Origin: Sipunculus nudus
Lineage: Eukaryota > Annelida > Sipuncula > Golfingiida > Sipunculidae
Assembly (NCBI GenBank): GCA_026874595.1
Contig: CM049312.1
Span: 50,719,429-50,783,428 of the forward strand
Length of the DNA stretch: 64,000 nt
Direction of reading: 5' to 3'
Positions 1-11,562 of the stretch are shown piece after piece. The notes beneath the pieces were generated by a model, which was given only the letters and a program-made list of their open reading frames with translations, searched no databases and was not told the origin of the DNA. A program made the translations under genes and the position numbers. Numbering within the stretch: position 1 is the stretch's first letter; every line of letters starts with the position of its first letter.

Positions 1-606
1 CCTTACATTCTGTGCCTCTGAGATTCCCTTACATTCTGTGCCTCTGAGATTCCCTTACATTCTGTACCTCTGAGATTCCCTTACATTCTGTACCTCTGAG
101 ATTCCCTTACATTCTGTGCCTCTGAGATTCCCTTATATTCCGTGTCTCTGAGATTCCCTTACATTCTGTACCTCTGAGATTCTCTTACATTCTGTGCCTC
201 TGAGATTCCCTAACATTCTGTGCCTCTGAGTTTCCCTTACATTCTGTGACTCTGAGATTCCCTTACGTTCTCCGCCTCTGAGATTCCCTTACATTCTGTG
301 CCTCTGAGATTCCCTTACATTCTGTGCCTCCGAGATTCCCTAACATTCTGTGCCTCTGAGTTTCCCTCACATTCTGTGACTCTGAGATTCCCTTACATTC
401 TCCGCCTCTGAGATTCCCTTACATTCTCCGCCTCTGAGATTCCCTTACATTCTCCGCCTCTGAGATTCCCTTACATTCTGTGCCTCTGAGATTCCCTTAC
501 ATTCTCCGCCTCTGAGATTCCCTTACATTCTCCGCCTCTGAGATTCTCTTACATTCTGTGCCTCTGAGATTCCTTTACATTCTGTGCCTCTGAGATTCCC
601 TTCAAT
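1..606. repeat. 26-bp minisatellite (about 23 copies)
   Basis: Head-to-tail 26-bp units, consensus CCTTACATTCTGTGCCTCTG plus AGATTC, start at base 1 and run to about 606, so the array continues beyond the left edge. Variants of CTGTGCC (CTGTACC, CTCCGCC, CTGTGAC) recur, showing unit-level homogenisation. On the minus strand the array begins about 8 bases after the 5' splice site of the exon at 613-732, so it lies in the next intron of that gene. Each unit read on the minus strand contains GTAAGG, a donor-like word. Confidence 0.95.
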
Positions 607-612
607 CTGTAC

Positions 613-732
613 CTGTTTCTCGGATGATCTGGGACGCCCTACAGTCTTCTGCTTCTTGCTGTGCTTCTTTAATTTTTGTCTGCTTCTTTCTGTGGATGAT
701 GTGCTACTTGTATTGTTGGTAATATCTGACTT
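613..732 (-). CDS. Exon 4 (40 codons) of unidentified nuclear-protein gene; gene continues past left edge
   Basis: On the minus strand a pyrimidine-rich acceptor ending TTTTTCAG is followed by 120 bases of open frame and a CAG|GTACAG donor. Both ends are phase 0, matching the phase 0 end of the upstream exon at 29209-29811. The 40 residues start KSDITNN, then a Ser/Thr run, then a strongly basic stretch (KLKKHSKKQK) and VGRPRSSEKQ. The basic cluster suits a nuclear localisation signal, and GRPR resembles an AT-hook core, but one short motif does not prove DNA binding. The open frame reads on into the 26-bp minisatellite; that part is taken as intron. Family unrecognised. The alternative is a chance open frame, made less likely by good splice sites at both ends and matching phase. 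Confidence 0.6.
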
Positions 733-791
733 CTGAAAAATAAAAGAGGACAAATGCACAACCAGGACAAATCTAGTGATCACCTATTAAA

Positions 792-2437
792 ACTAGAAAA
801 CAGACAGTTGACAAGCGACTAAATGTATCCACCAAATCACAGAGGCAGGGGTATAGTAAGGCATTGAATGTTCCTGACATGATATGACTAAAAAAATGTG
901 GCATCACAGATGATCTACAGATGAATACATGATTAAACTGATTGTAGGTGGCAAAAGTAGTCTTGTATACAAGATAAACAATTCCAAGATCTATGGACTT
1001 TTAATTTTTCAGGTAAATACATCAAACCACTCCTGAGAAAAGGAAATATATTCTATGAAAAGGAAAAGTTAGGTGGCATCACCCGTCAGGTCTATGATGG
1101 ATCTAAACTATGTGAAAATGATTGTAGGTGGCACCACCAGGCATGTATACAAGATGAGTTATCAAAAATCTGTGGACATGAAAGTTCAGGATGATCTACT
1201 GGTCCTGCAATAAATGCATGAACATGATCTTCAAATACGTGATTGCAGGTGGTGCCACTAGTCTCATGAATGAGATATCTGCCCAAATGGATTTACATGT
1301 AGAATTTCAGACCAGGACACCAATCCATGACTGAGAAAAAGTACATCAATGTATTAAACAAAACAGAAGGCAGGTGGTGCCACCTGTCTGGTCTACGACA
1401 AAGATTTTCAAGACGTTAAACATGCAAAATTTCAGGCTGATACATCCAACCACTCCAGAGATTTTCACTAAAAGCGAACAAATAGATGTACGCCATGCAA
1501 AAATATTTGCAGATGTACGAGATGAAAGTATTCAAGATCTTTCAGGCCAATACAGCAAACCACTTCTGAGAAAAATGCATCAAAGTATTCTGCTAAATTG
1601 GGAAGGTAGGTGGCTCTCCAAGATGGATGTACATGCCAAATTTCAGACAAATATATTGAACCACTCCTAAGATATGAGCATTTTCACCCAAAGCAAACGC
1701 ACAAGTGGATGCCAAAAGAAAATGATTGCAGATGGCGCCACAAGTCTTCAGTGCAAATGAAGGTATCCAAGGTCTATGGACATGCATAATTTCAGGCAAA
1801 TACAGCAAACTACTCCCGGGAAAAGGGCATCAATAAAAATTCTACAAAATGCCACCTGTCTGGTCTACATGAAAACTCCACAAGATAGATGGGCATGCCA
1901 CATTTCAGACCAATACATAGAGCCACTCCTAATTAAGATACAAGTGATTTTCACCAAAAGCAAACGCATGATAGGATGCATTGCAAATCTTATTACAGAT
2001 GGCACCACCAGTCTTGAGTAGGAGATGGAGGTATCCAGTATCTATGGACAAGAACAACTTCTGTCCAATATATTAAACCTATCACAAAGACCAAAATATG
2101 GCAAAAGCATGGATGGATGATTTGCAAAAATTGTTGTTGGTGGCACCACAAGTCTCGAGTACGAGATGGAGAGATCCAAGATCTGTGGATATGCACAATT
2201 TAAGCCCTATACATTTAACCACTCCTAAGATATATATATTGGCTGTGATCATGAAGACACCCAAATTCATACAGAACAAAAAGGATAGCAGGTGGCACCA
2301 CCAGTCTTTGATATTCACCAGTTCACATTGGGTTATGGAAAGAATGGTCCATGAGTCTCAAAGGAGTTCTCTGGAAATGAACATGGCAGCAGAACCAATG
2401 TGAAAGCATAGTATTGGCAAACTGTTTTGGTGCATAC
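792..2437 (+). mobile_element. Hairpin-ended element, family 3, copy 1 (long)
   Basis: The left end is ACTAGAAAACAG, then AGTTG-ACAAG-CGACT (short hairpin) and TGTATCCACCAAA. The right end is the hairpin at 2411-2437, whose arm TTTTGGTGCATAC is the inverse of the left-end word. Between them are about eight degenerate monomers of roughly 150-190 bases, each with a GGTGGCACCACC-like palindrome and a phrase like CAGGCCAATACATCAAACCACTCCTGAG. No reliable coding sequence. It is related to the copies at 18689, 52732 and 58062 but is the most diverged. The short frames inside are by-products of the monomers. Confidence 0.75.
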
Positions 2438-2441
2438 TATA

Positions 2442-2677
2442 ACAAGGAACCTATGGGTCACGGTTAACAGCTGTCTATCAGGGCTAAATAATATTAGCAT
2501 ATAAATATTAAGTTCCTCTAACATCCAAATCATTATAAAACATCTAAATAAAACAAGGCATACAGGCCTAATACAAACATGTGTAATGCAGTATTATTTA
2601 CAGTATATATCAGGTATAATCCTTCCCTGATAATAATACTTGACCATTACTTGCAAAGTATACTTGATTATTTATCA
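2442..2677 (+). mobile_element. Two truncated element heads (family 1, then family 4)
   Basis: ACAAGGAACCTATGGGTCACGG at 2442 is a decayed copy of the family 1 left end seen at 3849, 4004, 21651 and 38335. At 2553 ACAAGGCATACAGGCCTAAT begins a family 4 head, also seen at 16905 and 52540, followed by the shared phrase CAGGTATAATCCTTCCCTGA. Both are cut short: the first by the second, and the second by the inverted-repeat transposon at 2679. Confidence 0.6.
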
Positions 2678-2678
2678 A

Positions 2679-3778
2679 GTACAGACGAGCCCACTTTGTG
2701 TCATATCGGTTAATAGAAAATCCCGTTTATTGTCACATAAATCTGAAATCCCAAACCATTTCCTATATAAACAATGGTAAATCTGACCGTTTAATATCAG
2801 GGAATATTGTCATAATCCTGTTTATTGTCATGCTTGGAACCCTTGGCAGTGATACCAATTCGCAGTTAATATCACATCAAACACCGAGATGGTGATCAAC
2901 GAGGCCAAGCGCCTATAATCGGTCAGGCGTACCAAAAGTGTGTGCGGCAGGCAAGTGTAGTGATGCATGCGGGTCATTCCCCGCCTCTTAGCTAATTAAC
3001 ATCTTAAGATAACAAGGTAATCCAGATCATTGAGTTTCTTTGTACGTTAACAAGGACGATGTTTGCGATCACATATCATTCATAATGAACTCCTGGCCTT
3101 TGAAAGGCCGCGGTTTACACCTCAGTGACGTTTCACCGAGATGATATGAAGCACGAGCTCTAAATGTTGCTTACGACTGGAAATCCCCTTTAATGGTCCA
3201 CGAAAAGCTGGAGGTTTTGTTAAGCACTGGAGGAGATACCCGGTCCAAAACCTCAATCGTGGCGAAACTTCAGAAAGTTGACAAGTGCATGACGATGCCT
3301 GCTCCCAGAACAGACCTATCATAAAGACGATCATGGAAGGTTGAGTCATTAAAAAGATATCCGGAAAATAAGGCGTAATTGTCGGGGAAAGAATCATCTG
3401 GTAAAATAGTTTGCCATCATAACGTTATAACTGTGCCGCATATTTCCAGACATATAACCTCATGAAACGGACGCTACGTCTTTTTCTGTTGGCAAGTCGG
3501 ATTTTTGTCAGTTATTGCGGCATGCGACACAAAACTTACAGGAAATAAATTGTCAGGTGCACATAAACATTATTTGATATGCCGTTGTACAATAAAACTA
3601 TCCATAAACATTCCTGTTCTTTTTTTATTGACGATTTATTTAATATCATTTGAGACATAACGCTTCTTCTATGACTCAGAAGGACATCGATGTTGAAGCC
3701 CGCATAATATCACATCCGGGTTATTATCATAATTTATGCATGCACCACCGACATGACAATAGGCGGGCTTGACTGTAC
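2679..3778. mobile_element. DNA transposon relic with about 34-bp inverted termini
   Basis: The left end reads GTACAGACGAGCCCACTTTG and continues TGTCATATCGG. The reverse complement of the right end reads GTACAGTCAAGCCCGCCTAT and continues TGTCATGTCGG. The ends match at roughly 26 of 34 positions, giving an element of about 1.1 kb. The interior (2.9-3.5 kb) is richer in G+C than its surroundings. It holds a 91-codon minus-strand frame at 3122-3397 with no motif I recognise, possibly a decayed transposase piece. No clear target duplication beyond the TAC at the boundaries. Superfamily not assignable. Confidence 0.55.
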
Positions 3779-3848
3779 ATGTGTGAAAAGTACATGTACA
3801 AAGCAAGTACTAAGACTATTGAACCTGAGTACAAGCACAAGTTAAAAA

Positions 3849-4998
3849 ACAAGGGATCCATGGGTCACGGCGCTCAGCTGTTATTTATGATCATAAAATA
3901 TAATTTGAAGAAAGAGTTAGACAAATGTTGGTTTTGTGTTGAAATATAAGCTGATATATGAGGATGAAGGCATTAGACTCAAGTTATGTAAAGATTTTGA
4001 TAAACAAGGGACCCATGGGTCATGGCGCTCAGCTGATCGTGATTGGACTATAAATGTTTCTCCACTGTGATACTATATCGAGTCGATAAAGCTTATGAAT
4101 ATCATGTACATGTTGGGCTATTATAAAGGAATGTAATGTAATATGTGAGTAAATGATCAATGAAATTACCTGACTGATGGATTAATAGAGTCAAATAAAG
4201 TGGTTTATTTTTTATTTATTTAGGAGGGGTTGAAAATTGTGATATATTTGAGCAAATATGAATGCAATGACAGCAGTGATAAGCAGTAGTAGATGATAAG
4301 GCTATTTGTTGAAGGATCAAAAGTGTATGGTAGTCTGCAAGCGTTCAAGTTGACAGATATGATGTTATGATTAACTATGCTGATGAAGTGATTTATGAAT
4401 ATGTGACTGTATGACACAATATCTCTTTAGTCTTGACAAGGTACATTATTGTGATGCCCACTATGTCTACATATTACACAATATTGACATAATTTCTGGC
4501 ATGTACATAGGTACCTATGGACGAATAGTTATACAAAATATTAAAGTATGAATATATCTGATTCATCTTGTTCTTGCTTACTGAGGCTGACTTTGGGATG
4601 GGGTTCGGAGAAGGGAAAAGTGAGGGCAGCACGAAGGTGGATGTAGAAATATTCTATTGTAATGTTTTTCATTTATATAAGAATATGAAAAGCTAAGAGG
4701 AAAGGGGCCCTCCTACTTGGTTATAGTAAAGTTCTAAATATATGATTGCAAACTAATACTCTGACAAGACTGTCATGAAGAAAAACAGTAAAAGTTTTGA
4801 GATACTGTGTTGCATACGAAAATTTACAGATGGACAGGCAAGTGGACAGAATGGACTAATACCTTTATTTCACTTTCAAGAGAATAATGCATTTAAGTTT
4901 ATATATAATCCTATTTTTTTAAGCAGATCCACTTTTTCCATTAAGAAGTTTTTATCTGTATCATTTTTTTATTTACAGGTTTATAAATTTTTAATTAA
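3849..4998 (+). mobile_element. Two family 1 heads in tandem, plus AT-rich body
   Basis: ACAAGGGATCCATGGGTCAC at 3849 and ACAAGGGACCCATGGGTCAT at 4004 are two family 1 left ends 155 bases apart in the same orientation, each followed by GCGCTCAGCTG. The stretch 4640-4990 (AAAGCTAAGAGGAAAGGGGC onward) is repeated at about 45395-45715, where it again follows a family 1 head. It is a shared body module. The 131-codon frame at 4775-5170 straddles this module and the next element and is not taken as a gene. Confidence 0.7.
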
Positions 4999-7386
4999 AC
5001 TAGATGTGTCGGAACGACACGAATGCCCCCGTCTTGGGCAAATTAGAAACATTTGTAAAATTTTGAAAATTTTTTTAAGTTCAGGAGGTGTCGTATGGTC
5101 AAAAGTAGGTCAACAAGGGCAAAATGCAAACTCGATCTGTAACGGGTCATTATCAAGCAACACACCATAAATCATGCCAGTATATGCAGGCATTGTGAAA
5201 AAAAGTCCATACATGTGCATTTTCCATAAAAATTTCTGTCTTTCATGAAATTTTCTATGTTAAGGAGCCGTAAAACAATCAAAAGTAGGTCAACTGGGAT
5301 GAAACGCGAACTAGATCTGTAACTGTCATTATCTGCCCACACATAAAAAATCAGGGTGGTATCTGCAGGCATTGAGGAAAAAAAGTAAGTACATACGCAT
5401 TTGTTATGAAAATTTATATTTTTCATTGAAACTTTCTATGTTCAGGAGCAGTCAAATGGTCAAAAGTAGGTCAACTGAGAGTAAACAAGAACTCGATCTG
5501 TAACTGGTCATTATCTGCCTACACCAAAAATCAGGCCCGTATCTGCAGGCACTGCGAAAAAAAGTCCATACATATGCACCTTTTTATGAAATTTTCTTTG
5601 TTAGAGCACCGTCAAACGGTCAAAAATAGGTCAACTGGGACAAAACGTGAACTTGATCTGTAACTGGTCATTATCTGCCCACACACCAAAAATCAGGCCA
5701 ATATCTGCAGGTATTGTGAAGAAAAGTCTGTACAAGTGTATTTGTCATGAAAATTTATGTTTACATGAAATTTTCTATGTTCAGGAGCCGTAAAACAGTC
5801 AAAAGTAGGTCAACCAGGACGAAATGCAAACTCAATCTGTAACTGGTCAATATCTGGCCACACACCAAAAATCAGGCCAATATCTGCAGGCATTGCGAAA
5901 AAAAGTCCGTACATGTGTATTTGTCATGATATTTCATATTTTTCATGAAATTTTCTATGTTCAGGAGCCGTAAAACCGTCAAAAGTAGGTCAACCAGGAC
6001 GAAACGCGAACTCGATCTGTAACTGGTCATTATCTGCCTACACCAAAAATCAGGCCCGTATCTGCAGGCACTGCGAAAAAAAGTCCATACATATGCACCT
6101 TTTTATGAAATTTTCTTTGTTAGAGCACCGTCAAACGGTCAAAAATAGGTCAACTGGGACAAAACGTGAACTTGATCTGTAACTGGTCATTATCTGCCCA
6201 CACACCAAAAATCAGGCCAATATCTGCAGGCATTGCGAAAAAAAGTCCGTACATGTGTATCTGTCATGAATATTTCTATTTTTCATTAAATTTTCTAAGT
6301 TTAGGAGCTGTAAAACAGTCAAAAGTAGGTCAACTGGGACAAAACGCGAACTCGATCTGTTACTGGTCTATATCTGTCCACACACTAAAAATCAGGCCAA
6401 TATCTGCAGGCACTGCGAAAAAAAGTCTGTACATGTGTATTTGTCATGATATTTCATATTTTTCATGAAATTTTCTATGTTCAGGAGCCGTAAAACCGTC
6501 AAAAGTAGGTCAACCAGGACGAAACGCGAACTCGATCTGTAACTGGTCATTATCTGCCTACACCAAAAATCAGGCCCGTATCTGCAGGCACTGCGAAAAA
6601 AAGTCCATACATATGCTTTTTATGAAATTTTCTTTGTTAGAGCACCGTCAAACGGTCAAAAATAGGTCAACTGGGACAAAACGTGAACTTGATCTGTAAC
6701 TGGTCATTATCTGCCCACACACCAAAAATCAGGCCAATATCTGCAGGCATTGCGAAAAAAAGTCCGTACATGTGTATCTGTCATGAATATTTCTATTTTT
6801 CATTAAATTTTCTAAGTTTAGGAGCTGTAAAACAGTCAAAAGTAGGTCAACCGGGACGAAACGCGAACTCGATCTGTTACTGGTCTATATCTGTCCACAC
6901 ACTAAAAATCAGGCCAATATCTGTAGGCACTGCGAAAAAAAGTCTGTACATGTGTATTTGTCATGAAATTTCATATTTTTCATGAAATTTTCTATGTTCA
7001 GGAGCCGTAAAACGGTCAAAAGTAAGTCAACCAGGACGAAACGCGAACTCGATCTGTAACTGGTCTATATCTGCTCACACACCAAAAATCAGGCCAATAT
7101 CTGCAGGCATTGCGAAAAAAAGTCCATACATGTGTATCTGTCATGAATATTTCTATTTTTCATGAAATTTTCTAAGTTTAGGAGCCGTAAAACGGTCAAA
7201 AGTAGGTCAACTGGAACGAAACGCGAACTCGATCTGTAACTGGTCTATATCTGCCCACACACCAAAAATTAGGCCAATATCTGCAGGCATTGCGAAAAAA
7301 AGTCCGTACAACTGTTTGATTTCGGAATGACGGAATGACGGACATGGGTAAAACTATATGCCCCGGCCACTTTGTGGCGGGGGCAT
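4999..7386 (+). mobile_element. Hairpin-ended element, family 5, with about 13 internal monomers
   Basis: Left end ACTAGATGTGTCGGAACGAC: GTGTCG-GAA-CGACAC is a perfect 6-bp hairpin, followed by GAATGCCCCCG. The right end at 7359-7386 is a hairpin of ATGCCCCGGCCAC and GTGGCGGGGGCAT around TTT, so the left word GCCCCCG is present inverted at the right end. A short degenerate ACGG run (GACGGAATGACGGAC) precedes it. The interior is about 13 monomers of roughly 174 bases containing AAAAGTAGGTCAAC and AATATCTGCAGGCA. Blocks 6166-6468 and 6683-6985 are nearly identical, a 517-base three-monomer duplication, which explains two matching 100-codon frames. Not coding. Confidence 0.85.
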
Positions 7387-8665
7387 AAAAACCTGAAAAT
7401 ATAAGTTAAAATATTAGAATTGTTGCAAAAGTTGCAATCATTATATATACAGAGTAAAAAACATTGGGTCATTTTATGCATACACATATATTTTATTATT
7501 TTTAAATCATAAATGTTTTAACTGGTTTTAAAAGAAAATAATGCCACAACATGGCATCTACAAGAATATTCCTTGAATCACTATTAAAAAGTTTTGCATA
7601 TTGGAGTTTTCAGGACATGCTTAATTTTATTCACCAAAATAAAATAAAAGTAAATTTGACAAAATAAAACATCTTTTCAAATAAAGTATACACACTGTTG
7701 GTTGAATGAGGGACAAACAATATCATTGTGCTAATTACTATCCCAGTTTTAATTAATTACTGGAATTAATAGTCAATTTCACACCTGGTGAAGTTTTTAC
7801 TCTTCTGAAGTAAGGAATTACTTATCTCATGAACATCCAGACTTTCACAGCAATACACCACTTTTTGGACACAATTAAATGTACACTTTAATCATTGTAA
7901 CCCTGGTGGTTCAATACAAAATCTAAAATGTAGCATGTCCAAGAATAAAAATTATAACATTCATCTAGTTTATGCACCAGCTGGGGGGGGGGATGAGTGC
8001 AGGGCGAGGGGAAGCCTGCTAGAAGTGGCCAAGCTGGGCCAAGGTAAGCTGCCTGGGGTGGGTTACATAATGCAAGTGAAGGCTGTACTACTAGGTGGGC
8101 TAGATGTAAACAACACTTGACATGGTGTGTGAAAACATGAATAAAAGCTATTCATTCCAATCAATTTCTTTTGAAAGTTCAGATTTTAAAAGATTAAATC
8201 CTTATGCATATATGCTGGGAAAATTAAATCAACAGTGCCAAAGTTGGACAAAATTTAAGGTATTGTTTTTTATTTATGCTAATAACTTGAAAAATTTGCA
8301 AAATTCAGATCTAATTTTGGGTAAACAATTGAATTTTGATTAAATAAAGTTATATTCCTGAAAAAAGGTCTCTAGGTTCAGCAATTCTCATGTGAGTAAA
8401 TATATTTCCTGATTTTTTTAAAAATTGCATTATGTTTTGTCCCATAACTTCAAAATAATACTCAATACTGACCTAATTTTTGGTATGTTCATAGAAAATG
8501 TATAAAAGAATGTGAATAATAAATACGATCAAAAACAGATCAGTGGTTTTGATACAGTTTTACATCTAACTGTATGCCGAATTTAAGGAACTTAGAGCTG
8601 AAGCTGGGGAGCTAAGCTCTTGCAAACTGCATAACACTAGCTTGATGTAAACAATATGTTTCATG
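7387..8665. repeat. Dispersed module shared with 47057-50690
   Basis: The sequence from CTGAAAATATAAGTTAAAAT is repeated from about 47066, including the run of G near 7983 (47665 in the other copy), GAAGCCTGCTAG and AATAAAAGCTA. Both copies directly follow the right end of a hairpin-ended element, family 5 here and family 2 at 47056. The 8120-8560 part belongs to the body module ending in family 1 tails. This copy is the uninterrupted version of the site occupied by the foldback element at 47889-50092. No gene seen. Confidence 0.65.
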
Positions 8666-9060
8666 GTGCTTGAGTCACTGTGCTCAGCTGACGTTAACCT
8701 TGAAGGTAAAAATCTAAAATAATATCAAATGGAGATGAAGTGTAAGAGGAAGAGGTAATAAAGGCCATGGTTGGTTTATATGATTGGTTTGTATTGATGA
8801 GCAAGAAATTGTTGCAAATAATATTTTGTGACCTGACCATGTGTTTCGTAATGTTGAAACTGAAGCATGTGAGCAGTTTGTGAACAAATGATCTGTACAA
8901 TTACCATGATCATCAGTTGGCTTTTCGATTAACTGTTGACTTTTCAGTAGTTTACACATTTGTTCAATCGAATCTTTTTTTTTGTATAATATATATTATT
9001 AAATATATGTTTTTTTATGAAATGTATACAGTTGAAATATAACTAATTAACAACATAAAA
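8666..9060 (+). repeat. Decayed family 1 head with body shared with 15688-16090
   Basis: GAGTCACTGTGCTCAGCTGA at 8672 matches the family 1 head minus its first bases. The following 380 bases (CTTGAAGGTAAAAATCTAA, AATTGTTGCAAATAATATTT) match 15720-16080 closely. The minus-strand 68- and 81-codon frames here are by-products of the repeat. From 9061 to about 9480 I see only AT-rich sequence with no gene. Confidence 0.65.
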
Positions 9061-9479
9061 CATGGCAAACAAAGCCTATCTCAAATTCTGCTGATGCAGG
9101 AAAATAATGAACAAATGTTTGTAATAAATCCTCATTTTTTTAGCACATTAATTTTTTTAAATTTAAGTTTATATTTCTATACATTTTCAATATAACATAT
9201 ATATCTGAATATAAAAGTTGATTCATAATTCTCAATTGCATCATCATAAATCCAATCTTGTCAGATAACACCATATCATGCATACAAATGTTTATTTATT
9301 TTTTACCACAAAAATATATCTTTTAAAGCTGCAAAACAATAAATATCTAAAAAAATACTTGATTTAGACTTCTCAATTTTTAATTGTGTCTTTATTTATC
9401 TATAATGTGCTTCATATTTTATCATAATTTAAGCACACTGATGGGTTCCATTATGATTGGTAAAATCATTTAAAAGAAA

Positions 9480-10554
9480 AATGATTCTTTAAAAATGCTA
9501 CATTACACAACATTGCATCTTCTGGATTACACCTTGAATTACTTTTTCAAGGAAAGTTTTTGCATATCAGAGTGGAAACAGCATTACAATTAAGGAGATA
9601 CAGTGAACACTTGGTGGGTTGGGTTTGGGGGGGGGGGGTGGGGGGGTTGGGGGGGGGGGGTGATTGGGGTGGTGATATGAGAATAACTGTACACCTGTCA
9701 CAGCAGGTGATCTCCCCCAGTGACTGTAACAAATCAGAAACCCTGGCATTGCTGACTTCCAGTGACCTGGAGTGGGACCCTGCATCTGTAATCTGTAATC
9801 AAAGCAAATGACTACAATAGAGCCTCAAGAAAAAAATCAATAACTAGCTTAATTTGCAAGCTTTTACTTCCAAATTTCAGATTTAAACAAATTAAATATT
9901 TATGTTTACATGCTGTGAAAATTAAATCAATGGTACTTACAGAAAAAAAACGTGCCATGGTCAAAGTTGGGCAAAATTTAAGGTACTGATTTTATTTTTA
10001 TGCTTATTACTTAAAAAATTTACAAAATTCAGATCTAATTTTGGGTAAACAATTGAATCTTAATTAAACATAGTTATATACTTGGGAAAATAGACTCCAG
10101 TTTCAAAATTTTTCATGTTAAGTGAGTAAATATTTTTCCTGATTTTTTACAAAGTCCATTATGTTTGGGCCCATAACTTAAAGAATTTATACTTAACAGA
10201 CTTAATTTCTGGCATGTACATAGGAACTATATAGAAGAATATTTATGGTAAATATGAGGAAAAACAGATGAGTGGTTTTGATATAAGGCAGTCCTGAAGT
10301 GTGAAAATAGGATTTTAATAAAAAATTGAGGTTTTTCCTTAATTTCTCAAAGGAACGAAGTCGCAAAGACCCAGTTTTCGGCTTGGTAGGAGATCTTGGG
10401 GACATCTAACATTATGCTGAATTTTGGATTCCTAGGTCTTACGGTTTCAAAACGTGCCACATCTACGGACGGACGGACGGACGGACGGACAGACGGACGG
10501 ACGACGGACAATGGACCACGACTATAGCTCAGATGACTTATAGTCAGCTGAGCT
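9480..10554 (+). mobile_element. Body module A with family 1 tail (first of two)
   Basis: Contains the module GTGCCATGGTCAAAGTTGGG ... GCATTATG/GTTTGGGCCCATAACTT ... GAGTGGTTTTGATATAAGGC ... GGACATCTAAC, which recurs ten or more times in the window. It ends with AAAACGTGCC, an (ACGG)n tract at 10457-10505 and the family 1 right hairpin at 10526-10554 (AGCTCAGATGACT / AGTCAGCTGAGCT arms). Conserved 60-67 codon minus-strand frames in these modules (10202-10405, 40597-40800, 51096-51299) reflect repeat similarity, not demonstrated coding. A polyG tract with few interruptions lies at about 9626-9660. Confidence 0.8.
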
Positions 10555-11106
10555 AAATATTTAACAGATTTTGATCTAATTTTTGGTATACAATTAAATT
10601 TTGATTAATTAAAGTTGTATTACTGGAAAAAAGTCCCTACCTTTAACACTTTGGGTCTTAAGTGACAAAATATCTTCCTGATTTTTTTACAAAGTGCATT
10701 ATGTTTGGGCCATTAACTTTTTTAAATTATATAATACTGACTTAATATATGGCATGTACATAGGAACTATATAGAGGAATATTTATGGTAAATATGAAGA
10801 AAACCAGATGAGTGGTTTTGATATTAGGCAGTCCTGAAGTGTGAAAATAGATTTCTAATAAAAAATTGAGGTTTTTCCTTAATATCTCAAAGGAACGAAG
10901 TCCTATTGACCCAATTTTTGGCATGGTAGGAGATTATGGGGACATCTAACTGTATGCCGAAATTCAGATTCGTAGGTCCAACGGTGTCGAAACGTGCCAG
11001 TCTTACGGACGGACATCCAGACGGACAGACGGACGGACAGACAGACGGACGGACAACGGACAATGGACCATGACTATAGCTCAGATGACTTATAGTCAGC
11101 TGAGCT
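10555..11106 (+). mobile_element. Body module A with family 1 tail (second, directly abutting)
   Basis: The first hairpin end is followed at once by another copy of module A, truncated at its left. It again ends in a degenerate ACGG/AGAC tract (about 11005-11052) and the right hairpin at 11078-11106. End-to-end chaining of tails without intervening unique DNA is seen repeatedly in this window. Confidence 0.8.
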
Positions 11107-11562
11107 AAAAATCCTTGGAGAGGGAAGAGGGCTGATGTCATTAATATTGTTTACATTTGGAAAAGGAGTACTAATGTCACACAGGTTTTGACTTTGCCAA
11201 ATAACTTTATCTACATTGCATGAGAAGTATTTAAAAAAAGGTCCACTTTAAATCATATTAATTATCATGCTTTTTACAAAAAGTTAACTGTTACTCAATA
11301 ATAACAGGTTACCTATACCAAAGAGTAGCATTAGCACAAATGATTTGAGAGTTATTAAAAATTAATTGCAATTATTGGGCCAAGTATTATTTTAATTCTA
11401 CCACCTTCAGTTGCATACGAGATCACGTGAGATGCACAAAGCTTCCCAGAATTCAATGCGCAGCTTGCTTCTTGATTCATCGGACGTGTATCTTTACTTG
11501 CCTTAATATTTTATTGATTTATACGCTGAAACAGTGATAAATCTTTATCCATACCCACAACA

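Noticed and set aside
2679-3778. Whole segment as a host gene exon because of its higher G+C
   Set aside because: The inverted termini at both sides explain it as a transposon, and the minus-strand frame lacks splice sites.
6166-6985. Two matching 100-codon plus-strand frames with CxC patterns
   Set aside because: They are produced by a recent 517-base duplication of non-coding monomers.
9547-9811. Pro/Gly-rich frames on both strands
   Set aside because: They run through the polyG tract and have no homologous feature.
10202-10405. Conserved 67-codon minus-strand frame repeated in module A copies
   Set aside because: The conservation is at the DNA level across the module. Several copies have stops or different starts, and there is no start context or domain.
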